From: Mucilaginibacter terrigena
GTDB lineage: Bacteria > Bacteroidota > Bacteroidia > Sphingobacteriales > Sphingobacteriaceae
Direction of reading: 5' to 3'
DNA: 64,000 nt
Assembly: GCF_004168255.1 (NCBI RefSeq)
Contig: NZ_SEWG01000003.1
Span: 62,001-126,000, forward strand
Shown here piece by piece: positions 1 to 8,435 of this stretch. Within the stretch, counting starts at the first letter, position 1. The number at the start of each line of letters is the position of its first letter. The notes below the pieces were generated by a model. The model was not told where the DNA came from and ran no database searches. It saw only the letters and a list, made by a program, of their open reading frames with translations. The position numbers were made by a program, and so were the translations under genes.

Positions 1-415
1 TGAGCCACAGCACCGCATGACCATCCCGTCGTTGCTTTGCGAGGCAAGGGTATCTGTAACGCCAATGAACGGACACATCCGTTTTGGCGGAACCATGGAA
101 ATTGGCAAAATAAACCGGAAGGTGAATATGAACCGGGTGGCAGGCATCGTGGAATCGATCCCTCAATATTTTCCAGATTTTGCGCCTGCCTTACCACTGC
201 AAAAAGATATATGGTTTGGTTTCCGCCCCTGCTCGCCCGATGGTTTGCCATATATTGGCTTATCGGGCAAGTACAAAAACCTGGCGGTTGCCACCGGGCA
301 CGGCATGATGGGATTAAGCCTTGCGCCCGCAACCGGTAAATTGATAGATGATGTGCTAAACCAGGCAACACCATCTACCGGTATCAGTCAGTTTTCACCA
401 GACCGATACGCCTAA
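1..415 (+). CDS. FAD-dependent oxidoreductase, DAO family (C-terminal part)
   Basis: The reading frame is open from base 2 through the left edge and stops at 413-415, so only about the last 138 residues are present. The visible part has the C-terminal signature of glycine/D-amino-acid oxidases: a strand rich in Gly and Met (GHIRFGGTMEIG), then WFGFRPCSPDGLPYIG, then ATGHGMMGLSLAPATGKL, which in this family closes over the flavin and substrate. The family oxidises amino or imino groups (DadA, sarcosine oxidase, ThiO); the substrate cannot be told from this fragment. The FAD-binding GxGxxG region lies outside the window. It converges on the DUF5777 gene 41 bases away. Confidence 0.8.
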   Translation, partial: EPQHRMTIPSLLCEARVSVTPMNGHIRFGGTMEIGKINRKVNMNRVAGIVESIPQYFPDFAPALPLQKDIWFGFRPCSPDGLPYIGLSGKYKNLAVATGHGMMGLSLAPATGKLIDDVLNQATPSTGISQFSPDRYA

Positions 416-456
416 TTATTGATTTAATGAATCATTGATTTTTCTCAGCATATCAA

Positions 457-1401
457 TCAATACCCTGACTTATGTTTTTTATTGAAGTCGAAGATCCTGG
501 AGATGGTAAATCCTAACCGGAACTGCCCTTTGCCCCAGTCAGATTCGGTATCGTTAAGGTAATTAAACTCGGATATGGCCTGCGCGTTGGTAAAGTTGAT
601 GGTAAACACGTGTCCGCCGGTTTCTATCTCTATGCCCACGCCTAAGCCGTCATAAAACCGCGGGTTTACACTGCTGTTCCTGAAGTTGGAGAAGGGGTGC
701 ACATAATCAATCACCAAACCCATCCGTTTGCTGAATTTTAAACGTCCGGCGGCAGACAGGGCCAGGAAACGCCTCTCATTACCATACAGGAACGGGAACG
801 GCGCATTGTTAAAAATGTACATCGGTGATACCTGCAGCGACAAAGCCGGCGAGAATTTTCGCGCTACAACCGCCTGCAGCAAATGCGAAAAGCGGTTGCT
901 GTAATTATCAAAAACAGGTGTATTTGAATGATAGGCTTTAAGCCCGGTTTTGCCAATTAAGGTAAGCGCAAAAGGCATGCTTTCGTCGGTTTTTTGGTGC
1001 AGTATATTGTACTTTAAGCCCAGTTCCAGCAGCGATTCAAATTTGCTGCGGCCAAAATCAATGTTCAGGTTATCGCTAAGGCCGTATTCAAAGCCAATGT
1101 AAATATCCGATGAATTATCAAGCCCCCAAAGGGTTTTGCCGCCGCCTGCCGAGCCGCCGATATCGCCAAACCGGTGGATCACCAAAAAGTTTAGTCCGTG
1201 CTTTTTAACTGTCTCGGTAGTTTGTGATAGGATCAAACGTGTTGCTTTAAAAGTAGCTATCACCGGCTCGCCTTTTTCGGGTATGCTTAGCGTGTTCATT
1301 AACGAATCGGTGCTGCTTTTAGCAGTGTCTTTCGTAGTTGTCTGCGCTTTTGAAAGTGATACTGTAAATAACAGGGAGATAAATAAGAGGGATGTTTTCA
1401 T
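457..1401 (-). CDS. DUF5777 family outer-membrane beta-barrel protein
   Basis: 314 residues with a clean signal peptide ending in SLSKAQ. The rest alternates short polar turns with amphipathic strands and ends in FTISRIFDFNKKHKSGY, as expected of a small outer-membrane barrel. I recognise the DUF5777 pattern (GLNFLVIHRFGDIG, then IYIGFEYGLSDNLNIDFGRS). The function is unknown; in Bacteroidota the family often sits beside YceI proteins, as here. It is the last gene of the minus-strand operon led by the ECF sigma factor, 21 bases after the YceI stop. Family fairly certain, role unknown. Confidence 0.75.
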   Translation of the reverse strand: MKTSLLFISLLFTVSLSKAQTTTKDTAKSSTDSLMNTLSIPEKGEPVIATFKATRLILSQTTETVKKHGLNFLVIHRFGDIGGSAGGGKTLWGLDNSSDIYIGFEYGLSDNLNIDFGRSKFESLLELGLKYNILHQKTDESMPFALTLIGKTGLKAYHSNTPVFDNYSNRFSHLLQAVVARKFSPALSLQVSPMYIFNNAPFPFLYGNERRFLALSAAGRLKFSKRMGLVIDYVHPFSNFRNSSVNPRFYDGLGVGIEIETGGHVFTINFTNAQAISEFNYLNDTESDWGKGQFRLGFTISRIFDFNKKHKSGY

Positions 1402-1422
1402 ATGATTGTGGTATTAGAGATG

Positions 1423-1965
1423 TTATTTATAGGGTGAATAAGCAGCCGATACCTGGATTCGGATGCTTTCGGCGATATTGTGGAATACCAGGGTTGGAAT
1501 CTCGATCTTGTGATCTTTACAGGCCACCGTAAATTCTGAAGTGAGGCTGATAGCGCCGTTGGCTACCGTTAATTTGCCTGGTATACTGCGGGTTTGCTTT
1601 ACCCCGTGCACCTCCAACACTCCGCTTGCCGTTACAGGGTAGGTGCCATCTTTGGTAACATCAACCTTGTCGGTAAGCTTGCCTTTAAAGGTGGCCTGCG
1701 GGTATTTATCGCTTTCCATATAGTTTTCGTTGAAATGTTCCTGCATCAGCGCCTTATCAAACTTAAAAGAGCGGATAGGCACGCTAAAGGCCAGCTCGCC
1801 GGTGGCAGTATTTAAAACTGATGTGCCCTTGTCGGTACGTGCCTCGATATCTTCTATGGGTGCCTTCGAATAAAGGGTCACAACCGCGTTTTTACAGGCA
1901 TAGATATCCTGTCCCGTGCGGTTTGTAGCAAACCACACGAGTAATATTACTCCGATATATTTCAT
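1423..1965 (-). CDS. YceI-like periplasmic protein
   Basis: 180 residues with a short N-terminal hydrophobic stretch likely to be a signal peptide. The body fits the lipocalin-like YceI fold: strands such as LAFSVPIRSFKFDKALMQEH, then YPQATFKGKL, then a late VEVHGVKQTR-type hairpin. YceI proteins bind isoprenoid or amphiphilic ligands in the periplasm, and some accompany cytochromes or stress responses. It starts 3 bases after the stop of the barrel gene at 1969-3261, so the two are probably co-transcribed. Function here is inferred from family and operon only. Confidence 0.75.
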   Translation of the reverse strand: MKYIGVILLVWFATNRTGQDIYACKNAVVTLYSKAPIEDIEARTDKGTSVLNTATGELAFSVPIRSFKFDKALMQEHFNENYMESDKYPQATFKGKLTDKVDVTKDGTYPVTASGVLEVHGVKQTRSIPGKLTVANGAISLTSEFTVACKDHKIEIPTLVFHNIAESIRIQVSAAYSPYK

Positions 1966-1968
1966 GTT

Positions 1969-3261
1969 TTACTTAGGTTTTAGTGCCGAATTAATGTTCC
2001 ACGTTACGCCTACGGCAACCCCTGCCGATTTTAAATTTACCTGCCCGTAGCCTATGCCGGTGAGCGGTAGCTTGTAATATGGTTGTACCCCCACGCCAAA
2101 TTTTGAGCTTATCTCGCGCTGATAAGTCATATTCAGGTTAAGTATCCCCATAATATGTTTGTTTTTGTTACGGATATTATAGGTTGCAGGCCCTCCCGGA
2201 TACACGCCGGTATAATTAAACGTGTAATTTTCGCGCAGCATAAAGTACGATGAAAGGCCTGTACCCAAACTAAACTTATTGCCGCCCTTGTTATAAACCT
2301 GGTAGCCGATATTTAGGGGGATATCTAACACGATACAGCTTGCACTAACGCTTGCCGGATTAGATGTAAACTTGTAAGCGCTGGAGTAGTTGGCAAAATC
2401 AGTTAAGTAAGGCTTATCGGCATAAATAGCGCCCGTAGTTATACTCCATTTTTTTGATACGCCCATGGTTAACAGCAACCCTGCGTTAGTACCCACCTTA
2501 TTTTGCGAAAAGCCTTTAACGCTGTTGATATCAGGCGAAGCCACAAAGCTTAATGCAAAGGTTGGTTTAAATGCTGCCGATGATGCAGGCGCTGCCTGTT
2601 TCTTGTTCGGCTTAATATCATCCACAACCGATGCCAGTACAGGTTTTTTCTCGGCAATAGCGCTATCAACCTTCATACTATTATTGGCAAGCTTATCTGT
2701 TTTCGGGGTGATTAACGTATCAGTTTTTGTCGTATTGATGGCCATGCTAACCGTCTTATCCGGCGGGGTAGTATCGCGGTTTGGTTTTATAACACGTGCC
2801 GTATAAATATCATTGATGCCCAATTTACCGGCAGTATTACGGCCGCCCGCATCAGCAGATAAGGTAAAGAACGATCTGCTTTTACGGCTTATATCATTCG
2901 CACTCATCGCGCTGCTATCACTTGCCGAAAGCGCATTACTTTTGGATTCTGCCAGTTGCTGAGCCGGCGGGCCGTATTTGCCGGTGTCTTGTTGTACCTG
3001 CGGTTTGGTTTTAACCACTTGGGGCGGTGTACCGGTTTTTTGCGCGGGGTTTAAATACAACCAGCCAATTACAAGCAATAACATGGCGGCTGCAGCGCCA
3101 GCCAGTAACACTAAACTGCGCACAATACCTTTAGGTTTCCGGCCATTCAGCATAGCCTCCATAGCATCCCAGTCGCCCTCCCGGTATGGTGCGTTTTCGC
3201 CAGGGTCGTTAAGGCCGCGGCTAAACAATTTATCAATGCTATCTTCTTTTTCCTCTTTCAT
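1969..3261 (-). CDS. Membrane-anchored protein with C-terminal beta-barrel domain, sigma-factor partner
   Basis: 430 residues in three parts. Residues 1-46 are charged and cytoplasm-like, with a WDAMEAMLNGR segment typical of short Bacteroidota anti-sigma N-termini. Residues about 47-69 form one transmembrane helix. A Ser/Lys/Thr-rich linker runs to about 235, and the C-terminus is strand-rich like a small outer-membrane barrel (GTNAGLLLTMGVSKKW, GVAVGVTWNIN). Its ATG overlaps the sigma-factor stop by 4 bases (ATGA), so translation is coupled. I infer that the N-terminus restrains the sigma factor and the rest senses the envelope. No RskA or FecR domain is recognisable. Confidence 0.65.
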   Translation of the reverse strand: MKEEKEDSIDKLFSRGLNDPGENAPYREGDWDAMEAMLNGRKPKGIVRSLVLLAGAAAAMLLLVIGWLYLNPAQKTGTPPQVVKTKPQVQQDTGKYGPPAQQLAESKSNALSASDSSAMSANDISRKSRSFFTLSADAGGRNTAGKLGINDIYTARVIKPNRDTTPPDKTVSMAINTTKTDTLITPKTDKLANNSMKVDSAIAEKKPVLASVVDDIKPNKKQAAPASSAAFKPTFALSFVASPDINSVKGFSQNKVGTNAGLLLTMGVSKKWSITTGAIYADKPYLTDFANYSSAYKFTSNPASVSASCIVLDIPLNIGYQVYNKGGNKFSLGTGLSSYFMLRENYTFNYTGVYPGGPATYNIRNKNKHIMGILNLNMTYQREISSKFGVGVQPYYKLPLTGIGYGQVNLKSAGVAVGVTWNINSALKPK

Positions 3262-3899
3262 TGTTTGGTTACGTTATTCACAAAGGATACAGATAGGTTG
3301 GGGTTACTTTGCTGGGTTATAGATATGATATTATCGTTCGACTGTTTATTTACCGTACCGGGTATACGGTTGTTTTCGGCTATCATTACTTTTAATTTTT
3401 CGCGTGCTTTATGCAGGTTTGATTTTGATGTGCCGGTGCTAATGTTCAGCATATCTCCAATTTCTTCGTGCGTGTAGCCTTCAATGGCAAATAAGTTAAA
3501 AATGGTGCGGTAAGCACGCGGCAACTTAGTTATCATCTCCAGCAAATCGTTATAATTTAAGTTTTGGTCGGCATATTCTGTATCATTAATATGTTCGGCC
3601 TTATCAAGCTCTTCTGTATAAGCTATTTTTAAGTTGGAGCGGTAATAATCTATAGATGTATTTACCATAATACGCCCCAGCCAGGCCTTAAAGGGCTTGG
3701 TGATATCGTATTTATTTAAATTTTTAAATACCTTATAAAACCCCTGGTTCATGATCTCCGAAGCCTCGTACCTGTTGGCGGCGTACCTTAAACAAATGCC
3801 CATAGCAAAGCCATAAAAAGCCTTATACAGCAGCTTTTGGCTCAGCCTGTCATCCTTTAAACAACCACTTATCAGTCGGTACAGTTCTTCTTCGCCCAT
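3258..3899 (-). CDS. ECF-type RNA polymerase sigma factor
   Basis: 213 residues. Region 2 is at about 25-90 (FYGFAMGICLRYAANRYEASEIMNQGFYKVFKNL, KPFKAWLGRIMVNTSIDYYR) and region 4 at about 118-170 (LPRAYRTIFNLFAIEGYTHEEIGDML, then STGTSKSNLHKAREKLK). These are the hallmarks of sigma-70 family ECF factors. An Asn/Ser-rich tail of about 40 residues follows region 4 and is unusual. It is the first gene of the four-gene operon and diverges from the AraC regulator across a 206-base gap. It likely activates its own operon, but I found no ECF-type promoter motif with confidence. Confidence 0.9.
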   Translation of the reverse strand: MGEEELYRLISGCLKDDRLSQKLLYKAFYGFAMGICLRYAANRYEASEIMNQGFYKVFKNLNKYDITKPFKAWLGRIMVNTSIDYYRSNLKIAYTEELDKAEHINDTEYADQNLNYNDLLEMITKLPRAYRTIFNLFAIEGYTHEEIGDMLNISTGTSKSNLHKAREKLKVMIAENNRIPGTVNKQSNDNIISITQQSNPNLSVSFVNNVTKQ

Positions 3900-4015
3900 A
3901 TCAGGGTTCCCTGTTTATTCTTAAATTATTACCTTATCTGCCTACATCACGATGGATATTATACAAAGGTTGCCACGGGTGTGAAAATATTTATTGATTT
4001 GATGACTTACAGAAT

Positions 4016-4100
4016 TAATTATCGAAGAAATTTAGCTATAATTAATTGTATTAAAATAACCGGCGTATCACTAAATCAATAAAAAACTAATCGATAATTA
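4016..4100. promoter_or_regulatory. Pair of 10-bp inverted repeats before the AraC gene
   Basis: TAATTATCGA at 4016-4025 and its exact reverse complement TCGATAATTA at 4091-4100 bracket the likely promoter region, the second copy lying 5 bases before the ATG at 4106. Spaced half-sites are common for AraC-type autoregulation. Binding is inferred. Confidence 0.35.
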
Positions 4101-4105
4101 TCCTG

Positions 4106-4987
4106 ATGAAAGTACTGCCTTTTACCATTCCCGTTCCGCACGATAAAACTATTATTGTGCAAAGCGAGATATTGCCAAACTTTTACCCGCACTTGCACCG
4201 CCACGCCGAAGTGCAGATAACATGGATAAAAGAGGGGCAGGGCACTTTAATTGCGGGTAACAGCATGCACCCTTTTAACAATGGTGAAATATACGTACTG
4301 GGCAAAAACCTGCCGCATTTATTTAAAAGCGGCCCCGAGTATTTTGACGACGACAGTAATTTAACCGTTGAAACGCTAACCATATTTTTTGACCCGGAGG
4401 GTAAAATGTCGGCGTTATTTAGCTTGCCCGAAATGAAAGTCGTGCAATCGTTTTTTGAACATTGGCAATGCGGTTTTAAGATCCCTAAAACAGTACACTC
4501 CGTTTTTACAACGCTTATTGATAAAGTGGAGCACACAAAGGGTGCTTACCAAATGTCGGTCTTTATTAAAATGCTGCACTTAATTAGTAAAATTGAAGGC
4601 CTGCAGCCCTTATCGTCAATAAATTACACCCAGCCCCTTACCGACCCCGAAGGCATGCGTATTGCATTGGTTTACAATTATATAATGCACAATTTTAATA
4701 AGGCCTTAACACTTGAGGATGTTGCGCAGCAGGCGCATTTAACGCCTAATGCTTTTTGCCGTTACTTTAAAAAACATACGCGTACCACCTTTACAGCGTT
4801 TGTAAATAAGGTTAGGGTAAACCAGGCCTGCAAATTACTGATGGACGGCGACTATAACAGCATTGCCGATGTTGCCTACAGTTGTGGTTTTACCAGCCTT
4901 ACCAATTTTAATTATGTTTTTAAGAATGTAAGCGGCAAATCGCCGCGTACGTATCTGCACGATTACGAAAGAGAGTTGAAAACATGA
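4106..4987 (+). CDS. AraC family transcriptional regulator
   Basis: 293 residues. The N-terminal cupin (about 1-120) carries a histidine-rich sensor patch (FYPHLHRHAEVQITWIKEGQG). Two helix-turn-helix motifs lie at about 200-290: LTLEDVAQQAHLTPNAFCRYFKKHTRTTF, then SIADVAYSCGFTSLTNFNYVFK, ending with the usual SGKSPRTYL. This is the AraC layout of carbohydrate or stress regulators. It stands alone, divergent from the sigma-factor operon and 23 bases before a lipoprotein gene. The effector is not predictable. Confidence 0.9.
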   Translation: MKVLPFTIPVPHDKTIIVQSEILPNFYPHLHRHAEVQITWIKEGQGTLIAGNSMHPFNNGEIYVLGKNLPHLFKSGPEYFDDDSNLTVETLTIFFDPEGKMSALFSLPEMKVVQSFFEHWQCGFKIPKTVHSVFTTLIDKVEHTKGAYQMSVFIKMLHLISKIEGLQPLSSINYTQPLTDPEGMRIALVYNYIMHNFNKALTLEDVAQQAHLTPNAFCRYFKKHTRTTFTAFVNKVRVNQACKLLMDGDYNSIADVAYSCGFTSLTNFNYVFKNVSGKSPRTYLHDYERELKT

Positions 4988-5010
4988 ACACAAATTGACT
5001 ATATTTAATC

Positions 5011-5742
5011 ATGAAAAAGCTGATATTCATAATGGTATTATTTGCTGCTTGTAAAAGCCCCGAAAAAAAGGTTGATACAGTTGTAAAGGATACGGTAGCG
5101 AAGACTAAACATGCTGATACTGCTTTTTTATTGAGGGATGTGAAGAAGGGTTTTTATCATGCCATTTATATCGAAAAGAACCGTTCGGCAAGCCAGTATA
5201 AATGGCTCCTGGGTTTTAAATACGACCATTACGACAGCGTAAATTATAACGAAACTTACAAGATATTAAAGGTTAAGCACCGTAAGCCATTGAAAGAATA
5301 CGACCTGTCCGGTTTGCCAAAACAATGGGTACCACTAAACCTATACAAAGGGAAGTATTACTTATATGCGCCAAGCGATGGCGGCAGCACACAGGTAAGA
5401 GCACTTACCGATAGTACGGTGATCTATTATGATATGGATGGGCCAACCGTGCAGCCTTTACTCGATTTTAAAAAGCTTAACGCGAATAAATATTTTTTTA
5501 AATCATTACCGTTTTACCAGTTCGTAAAATCAACCAATGTTACCATTTACGTTATCGACCCTGAAAATATGGTAACCGTTTGGGTGGACACCACAGTACC
5601 CGAAGCATACCGCTATATGTTATATGTTGCAAAAGAACATGCCGCTAATTTTGACATGGTTGTTAATTATTGCAAAACCGAAAGAACGGACGAATTTACT
5701 TTTGATAAGATAGATTTTAAAGCGCTAATCAAAGGCCGTTAA
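5011..5742 (+). CDS. Lipoprotein of unknown function
   Basis: 243 residues with a lipoprotein signal: MKKLIFIMVLFAAC places the lipidated cysteine at residue 14, followed by KSPEKK. The mature part is rich in Tyr, Lys and Asp with no domain I recognise. It starts 23 bases after the AraC stop and may be co-transcribed. Its stop shares the tetranucleotide TTAA (5739-5742) with the stop of the convergent gene. Confidence 0.65.
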   Translation: MKKLIFIMVLFAACKSPEKKVDTVVKDTVAKTKHADTAFLLRDVKKGFYHAIYIEKNRSASQYKWLLGFKYDHYDSVNYNETYKILKVKHRKPLKEYDLSGLPKQWVPLNLYKGKYYLYAPSDGGSTQVRALTDSTVIYYDMDGPTVQPLLDFKKLNANKYFFKSLPFYQFVKSTNVTIYVIDPENMVTVWVDTTVPEAYRYMLYVAKEHAANFDMVVNYCKTERTDEFTFDKIDFKALIKGR

Positions 5743-6650
5743 TTGCCCGGCGTTTTGTAATAATATATAGGCGCGTAAACGCCCTCGCTGGTGGTATAAT
5801 AACCCTTGCCGTCAGGCGTAAAAGCAATAGCCTCGCCTTGTTTTTCCTGTTTGTAAACCAACTCCTGAGGTTTGCTTTGCAGTGTTTGCCAAATATGCTG
5901 CCCGGTAGTACGCTGCCAGTAGTAAACTTTTTGATAACTTTTTACTAATACCTGTTTGCCATCCGGCGATATATCTGCGGCGGTTATCCACTTAAACGGT
6001 TTTAAACCGTCAAAAAACAGGCGCCCTCTAAAGGTAAGCGTTACGGTATCGTTGGCTTTATATTTTAATGGCGAGGTATAAACACCCACGCTATCGCCCC
6101 GCTTGGTAATAATGTATAATAATTTTTCTACGGGGTCAATGGCCATTGCCTCGGCATCCTTCGGTCCATCAGGATATTTTAAGTTAAGCGGTACGGGTAC
6201 GGCATGGGCAATACTATCTTTGCCCCACGCTTTTCGCTCTTCAGCACGATAAACGGTTATAAATTTCCTTTTTGCACCATTATCCCCTATATCGCCCACA
6301 TATACGTAGCTTTTGCCTTTTACCGGCCCGGGGCCAACCGCAATATCTTCACAATCGCGTACGCCAAGCCGTTCGGCTTTATTGCCCATGTAATATATGG
6401 TTGTTTTTAATTTGCCCTCGGCAGTAATGGCAAAGAACCGGCTGGTATCACCGCTATCGTTATTGGCGTAATAAATATCTTCGTTTAAACCCGATGCCGC
6501 TAAGCCGGATGTTTCATCCATTTGTTTGGCATACAAGTGGCTTTCGGGCAGGTGCTTATTATCAATTAAACGGTGCTTGGCAAAGGCTGCTATAACCATC
6601 AGGCACAATACGGGAACAAATATCTTTAATGCTTTTCTCTTTTTAAACAT
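5739..6650 (-). CDS. Exported or anchored beta-propeller-like protein
   Basis: 303 residues. A basic N-terminus and one hydrophobic segment (FVPVLCLMVIAAFA) form a signal peptide or anchor. The rest has repeated propeller-like strands: ETSGLAASGLNEDIYYANND, DCEDIAVGPG, SYVYVGDIGDN, AEAMAIDPVEKLLYIITKR, ISPDGKQVLVKSYQKVYYW, EAIAFTPDGKGYYTTSEG. This matches the SdiA-regulated/esterase-like propeller group often called 'hypothetical' in Sphingobacteriaceae. No catalytic residues can be assigned. Confidence 0.6.
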   Translation of the reverse strand: MFKKRKALKIFVPVLCLMVIAAFAKHRLIDNKHLPESHLYAKQMDETSGLAASGLNEDIYYANNDSGDTSRFFAITAEGKLKTTIYYMGNKAERLGVRDCEDIAVGPGPVKGKSYVYVGDIGDNGAKRKFITVYRAEERKAWGKDSIAHAVPVPLNLKYPDGPKDAEAMAIDPVEKLLYIITKRGDSVGVYTSPLKYKANDTVTLTFRGRLFFDGLKPFKWITAADISPDGKQVLVKSYQKVYYWQRTTGQHIWQTLQSKPQELVYKQEKQGEAIAFTPDGKGYYTTSEGVYAPIYYYKTPGN

Positions 6651-6661
6651 AGCTAAGCTTA

Positions 6662-6696
6662 TAAAACAAAAAACGGCCCATAATATTATGGGCCGT
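6662..6696 (-). terminator. Intrinsic terminator of the desaturase gene
   Basis: A perfect 24-base palindrome (6673-6696, arms ACGGCCCATAAT/ATTATGGGCCGT) is followed on the minus strand by a T-rich tract (6662-6672). It lies 26 bases past the stop of the minus-strand gene at 6722. Confidence 0.8.
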
Positions 6697-6721
6697 TGTA
6701 TTTATGCTTTTAATTTGACAC

Positions 6722-7747
6722 TTACGAGTTTTGAGGAGATAAATCCGACTCTTTAAAAACCAATTCGGCATCAGGTTTTGATACATCGGTTATGGCCACT
6801 TTACCACGCTCGCGGCGTAAAATACGGTTGAATAACGAGATCTCCCTGTCAAACAAAAACTGGAAGAAGAGCTTGGTCCACGAGGTATGGTAATACAAGG
6901 TATCGTAGTACTCCGGCGCGGTTTTCCTTATCTCCGGAAGTTTATTCCATGGGATAGAAGGGAAATCGTGGTGCTCGTTATGGAAACCTACGTTAAATGC
7001 TACCGCATTAAGGTTGCCATAGTAGCTGTACGTTTCCTGCTCAACGCTGTGGGTTAAATAATGTTCTTGTATCCAGCGGGCGCCCAACGGGTGTAAACCT
7101 ACCGAGAACGAGAAGCTTAGCAACAAAAATGCTAACGAATGCCAGCCCATAAATTGATAAATTACAACAGTAAAGGCTATTTGTAGTACCCAGTTGGTTA
7201 GTATCCAGCCATCAAATGGGTGAATTTCGCGCAGGCGCGATAAGCGGAATAGTTGGAACACCGGGAAAAATAGTAGCCACAATGCTTTACCCAAAAATGA
7301 GTTGCTGATCAGTTTTGCCTCCCAGCGGTTAGGCAGATCGGCATCAAGTTCATGTATTCCCTGAAAAGAATGGTGTTTGATATGATATTTTTCGAATGAT
7401 ATGGCGCTTGGCAATATTTGCGGTAAGTTGGCAAACATTGATGCCCAGCGGTTGGCGTTGCGATTTTTGAATAATAGCTGGTGAGTGCATTCGTGTATCA
7501 TTACAAACAAGGCATGGTCTGCAAAGGCGCCTAATAAATAAGCTGCGCCAAATACCAGCCACCACGATTGATCGCGCAGGAACCAGGCCAGTATAACCTG
7601 GAAGGCTACCAACCCAATAATTGCCCAGATAGTTTTTGGGTTTTTTCCTATTAAATTACGCAGCTGCGGAAATTGCTTTAGTATCTTTTTTGTACGTATA
7701 CGGTGTGGTTCCGACTCCTGGGAATAAACAAAATCAGTTTTCTTCAT
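6722..7747 (-). CDS. DES1-like sphingolipid (dihydroceramide) desaturase family protein
   Basis: 341 residues, close to eukaryotic DEGS1 (about 323). Three histidine boxes for a di-iron centre are seen: HECTH (85-89), HIKHH (122-126) and HNEHH (256-260). Around the third box the sequence FNVGFHNEHHDFPSIP, then APEYYDTL and SWTKLF, follows the DES1 signature rather than that of acyl-CoA or acyl-lipid desaturases. Four or more transmembrane segments surround the boxes. The family inserts a trans double bond or hydroxyl at C4 of dihydroceramide. Sphingobacteriaceae make sphingolipids, so such a substrate is reasonable but unproven. The gene stands alone with its own terminator. Confidence 0.8.
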   Translation of the reverse strand: MKKTDFVYSQESEPHRIRTKKILKQFPQLRNLIGKNPKTIWAIIGLVAFQVILAWFLRDQSWWLVFGAAYLLGAFADHALFVMIHECTHQLLFKNRNANRWASMFANLPQILPSAISFEKYHIKHHSFQGIHELDADLPNRWEAKLISNSFLGKALWLLFFPVFQLFRLSRLREIHPFDGWILTNWVLQIAFTVVIYQFMGWHSLAFLLLSFSFSVGLHPLGARWIQEHYLTHSVEQETYSYYGNLNAVAFNVGFHNEHHDFPSIPWNKLPEIRKTAPEYYDTLYYHTSWTKLFFQFLFDREISLFNRILRRERGKVAITDVSKPDAELVFKESDLSPQNS

Positions 7748-7924
7748 ATTAGGTTAAAACGATGAAGATAAGAATAACGTCTTAAAAAAATGACTTTCTT
7801 CTAAAAATTTCCCATTTTTATTGTAGAAAAGTATGTTATTTTTAATCTTAAAGAAATTATTTTCTCATTGGTTAGTGTTAAATCAATCAGCCGAATAATT
7901 ATTTTAATTTATAGAAACTAAATT

Positions 7925-8338
7925 ATGTGGTGGATATATGCATTGTTATCGGCACTGTTTGCGGCACTTACAGCTGTCTTCGCAAAAATTGGAATTAAAG
8001 GTGTTGACAGCGACCTGGCCACTGCCATACGCACAGTAGTGATATTGCTGATAGCATGGGCAATTGTATTGTACAAAGGCGTTCAGCACAATATAGGCGG
8101 GCTAAATAAACTCAACTGGACATTCCTAATGCTATCGGGTTGTGCAACGGGGCTGTCGTGGATCTTTTATTTTAAGGCATTGCAATTAGGCAAAGTATCG
8201 CAGGTGGCACCGGTAGATAAATTAAGCGTAGCCATAGCAATTGTACTATCTGTATTGTTTTTAGGCGAGCCCCTTACGCTAAAAACCGGGTCGGGGGCGT
8301 TACTTATAATAGCAGGCACGCTGGTTTTAATATTTTAA
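7925..8338 (+). CDS. EamA-type small transporter
   Basis: 137 residues in about five transmembrane segments, a single EamA (DMT superfamily) unit. It begins WWIYALLSALFAALTAVFAK, has the half-unit motif FYFKALQLGKVSQVAPVDKL, and ends LGEPLTLKTGSGALLIIAG. Full-length DMT carriers have two such units, so this one probably dimerises as SMR/EmrE proteins do. Substrate unknown. A 177-base AT-rich gap separates it from the divergent desaturase. Confidence 0.8.
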   Translation: MWWIYALLSALFAALTAVFAKIGIKGVDSDLATAIRTVVILLIAWAIVLYKGVQHNIGGLNKLNWTFLMLSGCATGLSWIFYFKALQLGKVSQVAPVDKLSVAIAIVLSVLFLGEPLTLKTGSGALLIIAGTLVLIF

Positions 8339-8340
8339 GA

Positions 8341-8365
8341 TTGTTACATAGTGTATATGTAACAA
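8341..8365. promoter_or_regulatory. Perfect inverted repeat between EamA and receptor genes
   Basis: TTGTTACATA and TATGTAACAA form a perfect 10-bp inverted repeat with a 5-base spacer, 2 bases after the EamA stop. No T-run follows on either strand, so an operator for the downstream receptor or a weak processing hairpin is likelier than a terminator. Confidence 0.4.
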
Positions 8366-8435
8366 TTACGAAACTTCCGCAATTAATCCAAAGTTTCTTA
8401 ACAGTTTTGCGCCTCGAAATAGAGAGAGGTTTACT

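Noticed and set aside
3258-3899. Possible FecR/FecI-type iron system
   Set aside because: The partner protein has no FecR domain and no TonB receptor is adjacent; the operon holds YceI and DUF5777 instead.
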